Notes: generated by a model not told the origin, from the letters alone. A stretch of 8,496 nucleotides of DNA from Methylocystaceae bacterium (GCA_003152255.1 PLZT01000605.1:1506-10001), one strand, 5' to 3'. Counted from the stretch's first letter, positions 1-7,243 are shown. A program made the numbers and translations.

Positions 1-1347
1 AGCCTCGTGGCCGCCGAGCTCAAGGAGCTGGAGGCCGCCATGGCGGACCCGGACCAATTGGACGACATTGAAAAAATCGTCGAGCGCTATGGCGAGGTTC
101 AGGGGCGTTTCGAGGAACTGGACGGCTACGCGCTGGAGGGGCGGGCGCGCGAAGTGCTGGCCGGGCTGAACTTTACCGAGGAAATGATGGACGGCGATGT
201 TGGCGCGCTGTCGGGCGGGTGGAAGATGCGCGTGGCGCTGGCTCGCATCCTGCTCATGCGCCCCGACGCGATGCTGCTGGACGAACCGAGCAACCATCTC
301 GATCTGGAGAGCCTCATTTGGCTGGAGCAATTTCTTAGGGATTATCAGGGCGCGCTGCTGATGACCTCGCACGACCGCGAGTTCATGAACCGCATCGTCA
401 CCAAGATCGTCGAGATCGACGGCGGCGCGCTGACGACCTATTCGGGCGACTATGAATTTTACGAACAGCAACGCGCCCTGAACGAAAAACAGCAGCTGGC
501 CCAGTTCGAGCGTCAGCAGGCGATGCTCGCCAAGGAAATCAAGTTCATCGAGCGCTTCAAGGCGCGCGCCTCGCACGCCGCGCAGGTGCAGAGCCGGGTG
601 AAGAAGCTGGAGAAGATCGAAAAGGTGGAGCCGCCGCGGCGCCGCCAGATGGTGTCGTTCGACTTTCCGCCGGCGCCGCGTTCGGGCGAAGACGTGGCGA
701 CCCTGAAAGACGTGCGCAAGGGCTACGGCGCCCGAAGAATTTATGACGGGCTGGACTTTCAGGTGCGCCGCAGGGAGCGCTGGTGCGTCATGGGCGTCAA
801 CGGCGCCGGCAAATCCACGCTGCTGAAGCTCGTGGCGGGCGCCGCTCGGCCGGACGACGGCGACGTCGCCGTGGGAGTCGGCGTGAAGATGGGCTATTTC
901 GCGCAGCACGCCATGGAACTGCTGGACGGCGAGCGCACGGTTTTCCAGTCGCTGGAGGACTCGTTCCCCCAGGCGGGACAGGGCTCGTTGCGCGCGCTGG
1001 CCGGCTGTTTCGGCTTCTCGGGCGACGACGTCGAGAAGAAATGCCGGGTGCTTTCCGGCGGCGAGAAGGCGCGGCTGGTCATGGCGAGGATGCTCTATGA
1101 CCCGCCGAACTTCCTCGTGCTGGACGAGCCGACCAACCATTTGGACCTGGCGACGAAGGAAATGCTCATCGAGGCGCTCTCGAAATACGAGGGCGCCATG
1201 CTGTTCGTCTCGCACGACCGGCGCTTTCTGGGCGCGCTGTCCAATCGCGTGCTCGAACTGACGCCCGAGGGCGTTCACAGCTACGGCGGCGGCTATACGG
1301 AATATGTGGCGCGCACGGGGCATGAGGCGCCCGGCCTGCGCGGCTGA
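1..1347 (+). CDS. ABC-F family ATPase (5' truncated by window edge)
   Basis: This is the C-terminal 448 residues of a soluble two-domain ABC-F ATPase. The frame is open from base 1 with no convincing start, so the gene begins upstream and the first Walker A motif is missing. Visible in order: first-domain signature LSGGW (residue ~70 of the fragment), Walker B AMLLDEPSNHLDL (~90) and switch histidine SHDRE; a charged, helical linker (~155-215) with FIERFKARASHAAQVQSR; second-domain Walker A GVNGAGKST (bases 793-819), signature LSGGEKARLVMAR (from 1051), Walker B FLVLDEPTNHLD (~1111-1146) and SHDRR. There are no membrane segments. Known of the family: ABC-F proteins bind the ribosomal E site and the linker contacts P-site tRNA, helping stalled ribosomes or giving antibiotic protection. 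The linker resembles YheS/YbiT-type housekeeping members more than resistance factors, but the exact subfamily is inference. It converges on the DUF2380 gene with a 20 bp gap. Confidence 0.95.
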   Translation, partial: SLVAAELKELEAAMADPDQLDDIEKIVERYGEVQGRFEELDGYALEGRAREVLAGLNFTEEMMDGDVGALSGGWKMRVALARILLMRPDAMLLDEPSNHLDLESLIWLEQFLRDYQGALLMTSHDREFMNRIVTKIVEIDGGALTTYSGDYEFYEQQRALNEKQQLAQFERQQAMLAKEIKFIERFKARASHAAQVQSRVKKLEKIEKVEPPRRRQMVSFDFPPAPRSGEDVATLKDVRKGYGARRIYDGLDFQVRRRERWCVMGVNGAGKSTLLKLVAGAARPDDGDVAVGVGVKMGYFAQHAMELLDGERTVFQSLEDSFPQAGQGSLRALAGCFGFSGDDVEKKCRVLSGGEKARLVMARMLYDPPNFLVLDEPTNHLDLATKEMLIEALSKYEGAMLFVSHDRRFLGALSNRVLELTPEGVHSYGGGYTEYVARTGHEAPGLRG

Positions 1348-1375
1348 GCGCTGATCGGTCGCGCTCCTCAGCGCT
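1347..1375. terminator. Inverted repeat between convergent genes, possible bidirectional terminator
   Basis: AGCGCTGA (1347-1354) pairs perfectly with TCAGCGCT (1368-1375) around a 13-nt loop. The arms overlap both stop codons. Neither side is followed by a T run, so termination is a guess from position and symmetry only. Confidence 0.3.
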
Positions 1376-1883
1376 GCTTCAGGAAATATTCGCCAATCAA
1401 ATATTTCATCCCGCGCGACCAGGATTCGTCGGTGTTGCCTCTGATGTCGACGCTGCCCGAAAAAAACGGCGCGCCGCCATCGACGCGGTTCATATAGATA
1501 TTTTCGTTGAGGATCAGATTGCTGACCTTCTGCACCGTGCCGAAGGCGGCGATATCGGCGCCGGCCTCGCGCGCCCATTCGATCTCGCAGCCGTTGCAGC
1601 CGGTGATTTCGGCGCTTTGCGCGATCCTGCGCCGCAGGGCCTCCGGCAGCGGCGCGATCTCGTAGCGGCCGGAGTCCGCCAACATTTTGGCGAACAGTTC
1701 GCCGATGAGCGCGATCCGGTGCCGCTCGCCTTCGCCGACCGGCTCGGGCGAGGTGTTGATAAGCTCGAAACCAAAGAAAGCGACCTTGAGCTTTCCTTCG
1801 GCGGCCTGCGAGGCGCTCGCGCCACAAAGCAGCAGAGCGCCCGCCGCGGCGGCGCGAACAATATTTGGCAATTGTCGTTTCAT
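1368..1883 (-). CDS. Secreted DUF2380-type protein of unknown function
   Basis: This is a 171-residue protein with an ATG at 1883. A weak GGGA about 8 nt upstream is the only ribosome-binding candidate. Residues 1-27 form a clear Sec signal peptide (MKRQ, hydrophobic AAAAGALLL core, probable cleavage at ASQA/AEG). The cysteine in LLLCGAS does not fit a lipobox because -1 is Leu, so I favour a soluble periplasmic protein. The mature part has an early strand VAFFGFELINTS (residues 34-45), a GCNGCE motif with Cys96/Cys99, a hydrophobic GADIAAFGTVQKVSNLIL segment (108-125), and a C-terminal VDIRGNTDESWSRG (145-158). The last two blocks are what I associate with the DUF2380 family of alphaproteobacterial secreted proteins, whose function is not known to me. 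The fold may resemble periplasmic proteins that compute a VxFFxF strand followed by a GTVxKVS strand. It is divergent from the W/R-rich 70-mer across 239 bp. Confidence 0.85.
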   Translation of the reverse strand: MKRQLPNIVRAAAAGALLLCGASASQAAEGKLKVAFFGFELINTSPEPVGEGERHRIALIGELFAKMLADSGRYEIAPLPEALRRRIAQSAEITGCNGCEIEWAREAGADIAAFGTVQKVSNLILNENIYMNRVDGGAPFFSGSVDIRGNTDESWSRGMKYLIGEYFLKQR

Positions 1884-1909
1884 CCGGTGTCCCGATGATT
1901 CGCCGCGAG

Positions 1910-1925
1910 CCGCCGCGCGCGGCGG
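1910..1925. repeat. 16-bp perfect GC palindrome
   Basis: CCGCCGCGCGCGGCGG is a perfect palindrome 26 bp upstream of the DUF2380 start. If transcribed it would sit in that gene's leader as a tight hairpin just above the weak ribosome-binding site. In such GC-rich DNA it could be chance. Confidence 0.4.
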
Positions 1926-2035
1926 GCGCGATGGCCTCGCGCTTTATGGAGCCGCGTCGCGGTCGGAACAACCACCTCGAATTTCATGGGAGTAGCTGGA
2001 CTTCGCCGGGACGGGCGTAAAACGCTGACGTGACC

Positions 2036-2060
2036 GGAACCATTTCCCCGCTCATGTGTT
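2036..2060 (+). promoter_or_regulatory. Possible ECF-sigma (EcfG-like) promoter toward the 70-aa gene
   Basis: GGAAC (2036-2040), 16 bp, then TGTT (2057-2060). The known -35/-10 pattern of EcfG, the general stress sigma factor of Alphaproteobacteria, is GGAAC-N16/17-CGTT, so this is one mismatch away. It would give a leader of about 55 nt for the gene starting at 2123. This is a motif match by eye only. Confidence 0.35.
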
Positions 2061-2079
2061 AATTGGACGCGCCGCGTCG

Positions 2080-2105
2080 AACGGATTTCAGCGTCGCGGC
2101 GTTCC
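2080..2105 (-). promoter_or_regulatory. Possible ECF-sigma (EcfG-like) promoter toward the DUF2380 gene
   Basis: Read on the minus strand: GGAAC (2105-2101), exactly 17 bp, CGTT (2083-2080), an exact match to the GGAAC-N16/17-CGTT pattern known for EcfG. It points at the DUF2380 gene but would leave a leader of roughly 190 nt, and it lies inside the 5' leader of the divergent gene. That makes its use uncertain. Confidence 0.35.
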
Positions 2106-2122
2106 GACCGGAGGATGAGTCC

Positions 2123-2335
2123 ATGGATCGACGAGCATTTATCACTAACGCGCTGCTTTCAGCCGGATTTCTCGCCGCGACGGCGGGTGCCGCGAGCGCG
2201 CTGCCGAGTCTTCCTTCCCACGACAGTCTCGCGCCGGCGGGCAATGTCGAAAACGCCTGGTGGTACCGTCGCCGGTACTGGCATCGGCCGTGGCGTCGGT
2301 GCCACTGGACCCGCTGGGGTCGCCGTTGCTGGTGA
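2123..2335 (+). CDS. Small Tat/Sec-exported Trp/Arg-rich protein (70 aa), unknown function
   Basis: I chose the ATG at 2123 because GGAGG (2110-2114) lies 8 nt upstream and the product then begins exactly at an export leader, MDRRAFITNALLSAGFLAATAGAASA. This has a twin-arginine-like DRRAFI motif, a hydrophobic core and an A-S-A cleavage site near residue 26. The frame stays open upstream to 2063 but that extension has no ribosome-binding site. The mature peptide is about 44 residues. After a short Pro/Ser linker, the last 26 residues (AWWYRRRYWHRPWRRC...) contain 7 Trp, 9 Arg, 2 Tyr, 2 His and 2 Cys, ending in GRRCW. I do not recognise a named family. Small aromatic/Arg-rich exported proteins occur in Hyphomicrobiales, and cell-surface, nucleic-acid, heme or membrane binding are all possible. 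Two cysteines could form a disulfide after export. A GC hairpin follows 42 bp downstream of the stop, so the gene is probably monocistronic. Confidence 0.75.
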   Translation: MDRRAFITNALLSAGFLAATAGAASALPSLPSHDSLAPAGNVENAWWYRRRYWHRPWRRCHWTRWGRRCW

Positions 2336-2377
2336 CGCGCCGGCATAGGGCTTGACCTATCCAACCCAGCCTCGACG

Positions 2378-2402
2378 CCCGCCCGCGCATGTCGCGGGCG
2401 GG
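2378..2402 (+). terminator. GC-rich hairpin downstream of the 70-aa gene
   Basis: CCCGCCCGCG (2378-2387) and CGCGGGCGGG (2393-2402) form a perfect 10-bp stem with loop CATGT, 42 bp after the stop at 2335. The stem is strong, but the only T-rich bases are a short GTTATTC about 10 nt further on. It is therefore a terminator-like hairpin rather than a textbook intrinsic terminator. Confidence 0.45.
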
Positions 2403-2511
2403 AAGAGCCGCGTTATTCGATATTGCGAATTGAGACTTAATATAACAGATTGAAAGAACACGATTTTTATTATCCGTAGCCGAGCGCCGGGAGCGCGGGG
2501 GATGTTATTCA

Positions 2512-2541
2512 TTGTGCGGCGCCAGAGTTTTGCGCTACACT
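2512..2541 (+). promoter_or_regulatory. Weak candidate promoter for purC
   Basis: TTGTGC (2512-2517), an 18-bp spacer and TACACT (2536-2541) loosely match sigma70 elements. The -35 is poor. It would give a long leader of about 150 nt. Listed as the best candidate in the gap, not as a firm call. Confidence 0.22.
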
Positions 2542-2700
2542 ATCATTGAAGGGTTGTCACGGGCGCGGGAAACAGCTACCACCGGTCGGCAGCGGTTGAT
2601 CGGCAGCGCCGCTCGACGAATTGCGACTTTTTGCGTCTGGTCAAGCCAGTCCCGCATCGGACGCCGTTGGAGCGCAAACCAAGGAGCCGCGGCACATCCC

Positions 2701-3495
2701 ATGGATTTTCTCAAGCCTCGGTTGACGCCAATGAACCGCCGCCGCCGCATATACGAAGGCAAGGCCAAAGTGTTGTACGAGGGCCCCGAGCCGGGAACCC
2801 TCATCCAGCATTTCAAGGACGACGCGACCGCCTTCAACGCCAAGAAACACGAAATCATCGATGGCAAGGGCGTCCTCAACAATCGCATCTCCGAATATGT
2901 GTTTCAGAACCTGAACGCGATCGGCGTGCCGACGCATTTCATTCGCCGGCTCAACATGCGCGAGCAGTTGATCCGCGAGGTCGAGATCATCCCGCTCGAA
3001 GTCGTCGTGCGCAATGTCGCCGCCGGCTCGCTGGCCAAGCGTCTCGGCATGGAGGAGGGCACGCAACTGCCGCGCTCCATCATCGAGTTCTATTACAAGA
3101 ACGACGCGCTCGACGATCCGATGGTCTCCGAGGAGCACATCACCGCCTTCGGCTGGGCCAGCCCGCAGGAAATCGACGACATCATGGCGTTGGCCATCCG
3201 CGTCAACGACTTCCTGTCCGGCCTGTTCCTCGGCGTCGGCATCCGCCTCGTCGACTTCAAGATGGAATGCGGCCGCCTTTGGGAAGGCGAGATGATGCGC
3301 ATCGTCGTCGCCGATGAAATCTCCCCTGATTCCTGCCGGTTGTGGGACATCAAGTCCAACGACAAGCTGGACAAGGACCGCTTCCGCCGCGACATGGGCG
3401 GCCTCGTCGAGGCCTATACCGAAGTGGCGCGCCGGCTGGGCATCATGCAGGAGAACGAGCCGACCAACTCGGCGGCGCCCAAGCTGGTCGAGTAG
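2701..3495 (+). CDS. purC: Phosphoribosylaminoimidazole-succinocarboxamide synthase (SAICAR synthetase)
   Basis: PurC joins aspartate to CAIR using ATP to make SAICAR, a cytosolic step of de novo purine synthesis. Numbering from the internal ATG at 2731, the 254-residue core shows the N-terminal nucleotide-binding strand [14 protein letters not shown] (5-18), signature 1 [15 protein letters not shown] (86-100), signature 2 LVDFKMECG (173-181; Cys replaces the classical Phe) and [16 protein letters not shown] (191-206). The start is ambiguous. The ATG at 2701 adds ten residues and has AAGGAG (2681-2686), though 14 nt away. The ATG at 2731 gives the usual alphaproteobacterial N-terminus but has no ribosome-binding site. 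I list 2701 and consider 2731 equally possible. No other pur gene (purS, purQ, purL) flanks it here, so it looks monocistronic. It converges on the deacetylase gene with only 9 bp between the two stop codons. Confidence 0.96.
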   Translation: MDFLKPRLTPMNRRRRIYEGKAKVLYEGPEPGTLIQHFKDDATAFNAKKHEIIDGKGVLNNRISEYVFQNLNAIGVPTHFIRRLNMREQLIREVEIIPLEVVVRNVAAGSLAKRLGMEEGTQLPRSIIEFYYKNDALDDPMVSEEHITAFGWASPQEIDDIMALAIRVNDFLSGLFLGVGIRLVDFKMECGRLWEGEMMRIVVADEISPDSCRLWDIKSNDKLDKDRFRRDMGGLVEAYTEVARRLGIMQENEPTNSAAPKLVE

Positions 3496-3504
3496 GCCGC
3501 GGCC

Positions 3505-4488
3505 TCACGCCGACATCAGCGCGCCGACATGGGCGGCCACGCAAGTCGCGAGATTTTCGGGGCGATAGCCGCCTTCCAGCAGCGAGACGACGCGCCCGCC
3601 ACAGCGGCGCGCGGCGATCTCCATGATGCGCAGCGTCACCTCGGCGAAATCGCTCTCGACCAGCCGCAGGTCGCCGAGAGGGTCGTGCAGCCGCGCGTCG
3701 AAGCCGGCGCACACAATAATAATATCGGGTCCGAAGGCGTTTAGGCGCGGCAGAATCCGTTCCCCAAACGCCGTGCGAAACGCCTCGCCGCCGTCGCCCT
3801 TGGCGAGCGGGGCGTTGACGATATTGTCGAACGCGCCGCGCTCGGAGACGGCGCCCGTGCCGGGATAAAGCGGCATTTGATGGGTCGAGCAATAGAGGAC
3901 GTTTTTCTCGTCCCAAAAAATTTGCTGCGCGCCATTGCCGTGATGCACGTCGAAATCGACGATGGCCACGCGCTCGGCGCCATGCGCCGCCATGGCGTGA
4001 CGCGCCGCGACGGCGGCGTTGTTGAAAAAGCAGAAACCCATCGGCGCGCCGGGCAGGGCGTGATGGCCGGGCGGCCGCGTCGCGACAAAAGCGTTTTTGG
4101 CCGCGCGGCGCATGACGGCGTCCACGGCGAGGACGGCGCCGCCGGCGGCGCGCGCGGCGGCCTCGAAGGCGCCCGGGCTCATGGGGGCGTCGTCGACGCC
4201 GGTCGGCAGGCCCGCCGCGATCCGCGCGATATAGGCCGCGTCATGCGCGCGGAGCAACGCCTCGCCAGGCGCGCGCGGCGCCTCGGCCCGGAGCAGCGCG
4301 CCGAAGGGCTCGCCCGCCAGCGCGGCGTCGATCGCCGCGATCCGTTCCGGCCGATCCCATCGGCCGGGGCCGGGGTCGTAAACGGGCGCCAATGGCGGCG
4401 CGACGAAAAGCGTCCTGGCCTCGCCCGCCGTCGCCGACAATGGCGCCGCCGCGCCAAGAGCCAGCGCTTCGCGGCGCGAAAACCTCAC
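3505..4488 (-). CDS. Histone deacetylase / acetylpolyamine amidohydrolase family zinc hydrolase
   Basis: This is a 327-residue member of the arginase/deacetylase fold (HDAC, AcuC, AphA group), which removes acetyl groups from lysine side chains, polyamines or other small amides. All core motifs are visible: RPPGHHA with the paired catalytic histidines (H142/H143), [16 protein letters not shown] giving zinc ligands D180 and H182, [13 protein letters not shown] giving zinc ligand D264, and LEGGY with transition-state Tyr308. It should therefore be active; the substrate is not predictable. The start is a GTG whose bases form GTGA with the aroC stop (4-bp overlap), implying translational coupling. 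The N-terminus [24 protein letters not shown] precedes the normal family start ([15 protein letters not shown]) and looks like a short twin-arginine leader, suggesting possible export. A TTG start at residue 17 would remove it. There is no ATG before residue 103. Confidence 0.93.
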   Translation of the reverse strand: MRFSRREALALGAAAPLSATAGEARTLFVAPPLAPVYDPGPGRWDRPERIAAIDAALAGEPFGALLRAEAPRAPGEALLRAHDAAYIARIAAGLPTGVDDAPMSPGAFEAAARAAGGAVLAVDAVMRRAAKNAFVATRPPGHHALPGAPMGFCFFNNAAVAARHAMAAHGAERVAIVDFDVHHGNGAQQIFWDEKNVLYCSTHQMPLYPGTGAVSERGAFDNIVNAPLAKGDGGEAFRTAFGERILPRLNAFGPDIIIVCAGFDARLHDPLGDLRLVESDFAEVTLRIMEIAARRCGGRVVSLLEGGYRPENLATCVAAHVGALMSA

Positions 4489-5570
4489 CCCACTTGCCCG
4501 CGATGGCGCAGAAACTGGTCGGCCAGCACGCAGGCCATCATCGCCTCGCCAACCGGCACGGCCCTTATGCCGACGCATGGATCGTGGCGGCCCTTGGTGA
4601 CGATCTCCGTCTCGGCGCCTTCGTTGTCGATGGTGCGGCGCGGCGTGAGGATCGACGAGGTCGGCTTCACCGCGAAGCGCGCGATGATCGGCTGGCCCGT
4701 CGATATGCCCCCCAGCACGCCGCCGGCGTGGTTCGACAAAAACACCGGCGCGCCGTCCGGGCCCCGGCGCATCTCGTCGGCGTTGTCCTCGCCGGTGAGT
4801 TCGGCGGCCGCGAATCCCGCGCCGATCTCGACGCCCTTGACCGCGTTGATCGACATCAGCGCGCTGGCGAGTTCCGAGTCGAGCTTGCCATAGATCGGCG
4901 CGCCCCAGCCGACGGGAACGCCCACGGCCTCCAGCTCGATCACCGCGCCGATGGACGAGCCGGCCTTTCTGATGTCGTCGAGATAATCGGCCCAGCGCGC
5001 GGCGGCGTCCTTGTCGGGGCAGAAGAACGGGTTCTTCTCCACCTCGTCCCAATCGAAGCGGTCGCGGTCGATCTTGTGCGGGCCGATTTGCACCAGCGCG
5101 CCGCGGATGGCGACGCCCGCCAGCACCTTGCGCGCCACGGCGCCGCCGGCGACGCGCGCGGCGGTCTCGCGCGCCGAGGAGCGCCCGCCGCCGCGATAAT
5201 CTCGGATTCCATATTTGGCGTCGTAGACGTAATCCGCGTGGCCGGGCCGGTATTTTCGCGCGATCTCGCCATAGTCCTTGGAGCGCTGATCGGTGTTCTC
5301 GATCATCAGCGCGATTGGCGTGCCCGTGGTGACCTGGCGGCCGCTCTCGTCCTCGAACACGCCCGAGAGAATCTTCACCTCGTCGGCCTCGCGCCGCTGC
5401 GTCGTGAAGCGCGACTGGCCGGGCTTACGCTTGTCGAGAAAGACCTGAATCTCTTCCGCCGTCAGGGGAATGCGCGGCGGGCAGCCGTCGACGACCGCGC
5501 CGAGCGCCGGCCCGTGGCTCTCGCCAAAAGTGGTGACGCGGAAGAGGTGGCCAAAACTATTATGGGACAT
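4485..5570 (-). CDS. aroC: Chorismate synthase
   Basis: AroC converts 5-enolpyruvylshikimate-3-phosphate to chorismate, the last shikimate-pathway step feeding aromatic amino acids, folate and quinones; it needs reduced FMN. The ATG at 5570 gives 361 residues, the standard bacterial length, beginning [20 protein letters not shown]. Family signatures are all present: [17 protein letters not shown] near the N-terminus, [41 protein letters not shown], and [17 protein letters not shown] near the C-terminus. No good Shine-Dalgarno precedes the ATG (CCCACCCACC immediately upstream). The frame stays open a further 61 codons upstream across the previous gene's end, but family length argues against that start. 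It is the first gene of an apparent operon with the deacetylase-family gene (GTGA overlap) and has its own promoter in the 74-bp gap after the DUF4424 gene. Confidence 0.97.
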   Translation of the reverse strand: MSHNSFGHLFRVTTFGESHGPALGAVVDGCPPRIPLTAEEIQVFLDKRKPGQSRFTTQRREADEVKILSGVFEDESGRQVTTGTPIALMIENTDQRSKDYGEIARKYRPGHADYVYDAKYGIRDYRGGGRSSARETAARVAGGAVARKVLAGVAIRGALVQIGPHKIDRDRFDWDEVEKNPFFCPDKDAAARWADYLDDIRKAGSSIGAVIELEAVGVPVGWGAPIYGKLDSELASALMSINAVKGVEIGAGFAAAELTGEDNADEMRRGPDGAPVFLSNHAGGVLGGISTGQPIIARFAVKPTSSILTPRRTIDNEGAETEIVTKGRHDPCVGIRAVPVGEAMMACVLADQFLRHRGQVG

Positions 5571-5600
5571 GGTGGGTGGGCCGCGCTGGAGGGTAACGCG

Positions 5601-5629
5601 TTTGTAGGGCGCGGGCGCAAGGGGGTCAA
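5601..5629 (-). promoter_or_regulatory. Sigma70-type promoter for aroC and the deacetylase-family gene
   Basis: On the minus strand: TTGACC (5629-5624), a 17-bp spacer, TACAAA (5606-5601). That is 5/6 and 4/6 matches to the consensus with optimal spacing. Transcription would start near 5594, leaving a leader of about 24 nt before the aroC ATG. Confidence 0.5.
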
Positions 5630-5644
5630 ACCGGCTTGGGATGC

Positions 5645-6643
5645 TCAGCGCGGCCAATCGACGATAAGAATGTCGAGATCCTTCGTCGGCGTGAAATTGG
5701 AATAGCGCGCCTCGAATTGGGTGGGCGAAATCTTCTTCAAGCCCTCCGCGCAAAAACTGACGAGCGAGTCCGGCTTGCCCTTGTCCACGACAAGGCGGAA
5801 ATCCTTGATCGGACCCTTCCAGTTCGCGCCTGTCTTCAAAACATAACCAAGGAAGATTTCGGAGGCGTTAGAGTCTTTGGGCTGCTTTTGGAGGAGCCTT
5901 TTGAAGCTGCTTATCCAGTCGTCCTCGATGCAGTATTTCGCGCGGTGATAGGAGAAATCGCTTGTGCCCGGGTACTGCGGCGACGGCCCGACCGCGCCGC
6001 CGGCCAACGGCTTATATTCGTGTTTGACGACGATCGTCTTTTGCGCGGGGAAGGTCTGGCGCCGCGCGAGCGTCGTGCGGAGTGTCCACAGGCCGATCCA
6101 ATTGTGATTCTCGTCGCCGCTCACGTCGATAATGAGCTTCTCCGCGACGAGCTTGTCGCGCTCGGGCTTCGCGAGAGCGTTTATCGTCGGCTCGAAACGC
6201 GGCGAGAAGCGATTGAGAGGAACTCCAAGCGAAGAAAGACGCGCGGTGACGTCGCGCCCGTTAAGGAGGGCCTGCTCGACCAGTTGAAGCGCGAGCGGTT
6301 GACCGTCGACGATCGTTTTGAAATTAAGGTCGGACCGCGCGTCGCCCCAAAACACCGCTTCCTCCTCGCCGCCATCATTGCCCGGGGGAATCTCCGGCAG
6401 GGGAAAGGCGACAAGCGCGTCGATCGGCGCATTCGTCGTGTTCGTGAACTGGTATCGCGCCCGCACCTGATCGCGGGAGATATAGAGATCCTCGCTATCC
6501 ATCGAGATCGCATCGGTCTTGGCCAAGGTCAGGCCGCCAACCGCGGTTTCGGCGATCGAGTCATTGGCCAGCGCGCCTGAAAAAGATCCCGCCCAGGCGA
6601 GCGTCACGAAGAGGGCGCCCGCTGAAAGTTCGACAGCCTTCAC
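5645..6643 (-). CDS. Secreted DUF4424-family protein, unknown function
   Basis: I chose the GTG at 6643 because GGGAG lies 7 nt upstream (6655-6651), a promoter sits just above, and translation then begins at a signal peptide ([19 protein letters not shown]..., probable cleavage GALA/NDS after residue 26). The frame is open further up to 6760 but that extension would bury the signal peptide. The 332-residue product has the family's opening block [20 protein letters not shown] and [10 protein letters not shown] (about 27-56), then [12 protein letters not shown] and [12 protein letters not shown] (60-88), [20 protein letters not shown], and the C-terminal block [20 protein letters not shown] to the end. 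I recognise this as DUF4424; it has no assigned function known to me. A beta-rich periplasmic domain is inferred from the alternating strands. There is no transmembrane segment beyond the leader. It appears to be a separate transcript from aroC downstream. Confidence 0.88.
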   Translation of the reverse strand: MKAVELSAGALFVTLAWAGSFSGALANDSIAETAVGGLTLAKTDAISMDSEDLYISRDQVRARYQFTNTTNAPIDALVAFPLPEIPPGNDGGEEEAVFWGDARSDLNFKTIVDGQPLALQLVEQALLNGRDVTARLSSLGVPLNRFSPRFEPTINALAKPERDKLVAEKLIIDVSGDENHNWIGLWTLRTTLARRQTFPAQKTIVVKHEYKPLAGGAVGPSPQYPGTSDFSYHRAKYCIEDDWISSFKRLLQKQPKDSNASEIFLGYVLKTGANWKGPIKDFRLVVDKGKPDSLVSFCAEGLKKISPTQFEARYSNFTPTKDLDILIVDWPR

Positions 6644-6671
6644 TCGTTCGCTCCCTGTATCCGCCAAATCC

Positions 6672-6700
6672 AATATAGCGGCGGCGCGAGCCCTTGTCCC
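6672..6700 (-). promoter_or_regulatory. Sigma70-type promoter for the DUF4424 gene
   Basis: On the minus strand: GGGACA (6700-6695), a 17-bp spacer, TATATT (6677-6672). The -10 matches 5/6 and the -35 4/6 with optimal spacing. The expected transcript start is near 6665, about 22 nt before the GTG, which leaves just enough room for the GGGAG ribosome-binding site. Confidence 0.5.
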
Positions 6701-6865
6701 GGTCCTGTTTCGCTCGAGCCGCGTCGCACCGGCCACTCGACCGCGACGGGAGAAAGCCAATTCCCTTCGTAAATGACGCCGCGACCCGTCCGCCGCTCAG
6801 AGTTCGGCGTCGCGCGATGAAGAGACCGCCAGCCGCGACGAGTCGCGACCGGCGCTCGTGTTAAC

Positions 6866-7243
6866 TCAGCGACGGAACCAGACGCCGGGGTTCCAGCCCC
6901 AGCCGTGATGCTCGTCATGCCAGCCCCAATGTCCTTGCACCCAGACATGCTCGGGCGAGGGACGCGGCGGCCGGGTTTCGACGATGACGGCGGGCATGGG
7001 GGCCACGGCCGCCTGGACATAATGGCCCGGCGCCCAGGTCCATTCGAAGCCGCGCCAAACCCAATGACCGGGAACCCAATTATATCCGGCGCTGGGCGGC
7101 GGCGGCGCGTGCTCGACCATCGGCGCCGGCATCGGGCGTTCGACGATGAGTGTTTCGGCCCGCGCCATCCCCGCGCCGAGCGCGGCGACAACGAGCGCGC
7201 AGCTCAGGGAAGCCGATAGCCGGCGGCGAAATCTGGTTTGCAT
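6866..7243 (-). CDS. Secreted YXWGXW-repeat protein
   Basis: This is a 125-residue protein. The ATG at 7243 is set by AGGAG (7256-7252) 8 nt upstream; a GTG three codons earlier overlaps that site and is unlikely. Residues 1-29 are a Sec signal peptide (MQTRFRRRLSAS, hydrophobic LSCALVVAALGAG, cleavage at ARA/ET). The mature chain starts with a Pro-rich linker (about 38-51) and then carries four W-x-x-G-x-W/Y units: WVPGHW (56-61), WAPGHY (70-75), WVQGHW (101-106) and WNPGVW (117-122), with extra His/Trp between the last two. This is the repeat that defines the YXWGXW (WXXGXW) family of small proteobacterial exported proteins, seen in envelope-associated proteins of unresolved role. It lies 46 bp downstream of the His/Gly-rich gene on the same strand, probably cotranscribed. 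Confidence 0.87.
   Translation of the reverse strand: MQTRFRRRLSASLSCALVVAALGAGMARAETLIVERPMPAPMVEHAPPPPSAGYNWVPGHWVWRGFEWTWAPGHYVQAAVAPMPAVIVETRPPRPSPEHVWVQGHWGWHDEHHGWGWNPGVWFRR

Larger units (their letters stand above)
2336..2700. other. Intergenic region between the 70-aa gene and purC
   Basis: This 365 bp stretch holds a GC hairpin (2378-2402), then an unusually AT-rich block (about 2411-2475) containing the small inverted repeat ATTCG-N6-CGAAT (2415-2430) and a TTAATATAAC stretch. A weak promoter-like pair follows at 2512-2541, and then a leader running to purC. The purC frame is open back to 2512 but I see no start or coding character supporting translation of it. No purine riboswitch or known RNA fold is evident to me. 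Confidence 0.5.

Noticed and set aside
3494..3505. 12-bp palindrome AGGCCGCGGCCT between the purC and deacetylase-family stops as a terminator
   Set aside because: It leaves almost no loop and has no T run on either side; its symmetry overlaps the stop codons and is explained by GC content.
3877..5705. Long open frames on the plus strand opposite aroC and the deacetylase-family gene
   Set aside because: Arg/Ala/Gly-rich translations with no motif, antisense to two genes with complete family signatures. This is the usual effect of high GC on antisense frames.
5636..6580. 314-codon plus-strand frame opposite the DUF4424 gene
   Set aside because: The opposite strand has a signal peptide, promoter, ribosome-binding site and family blocks; the plus frame has none of these.
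6640..6865. Minus-strand open frame continuing through the gap between the YXWGXW and DUF4424 genes
   Set aside because: It has no start of its own in the gap, is out of frame with both neighbours, and overlaps the promoter and ribosome-binding site of the DUF4424 gene.
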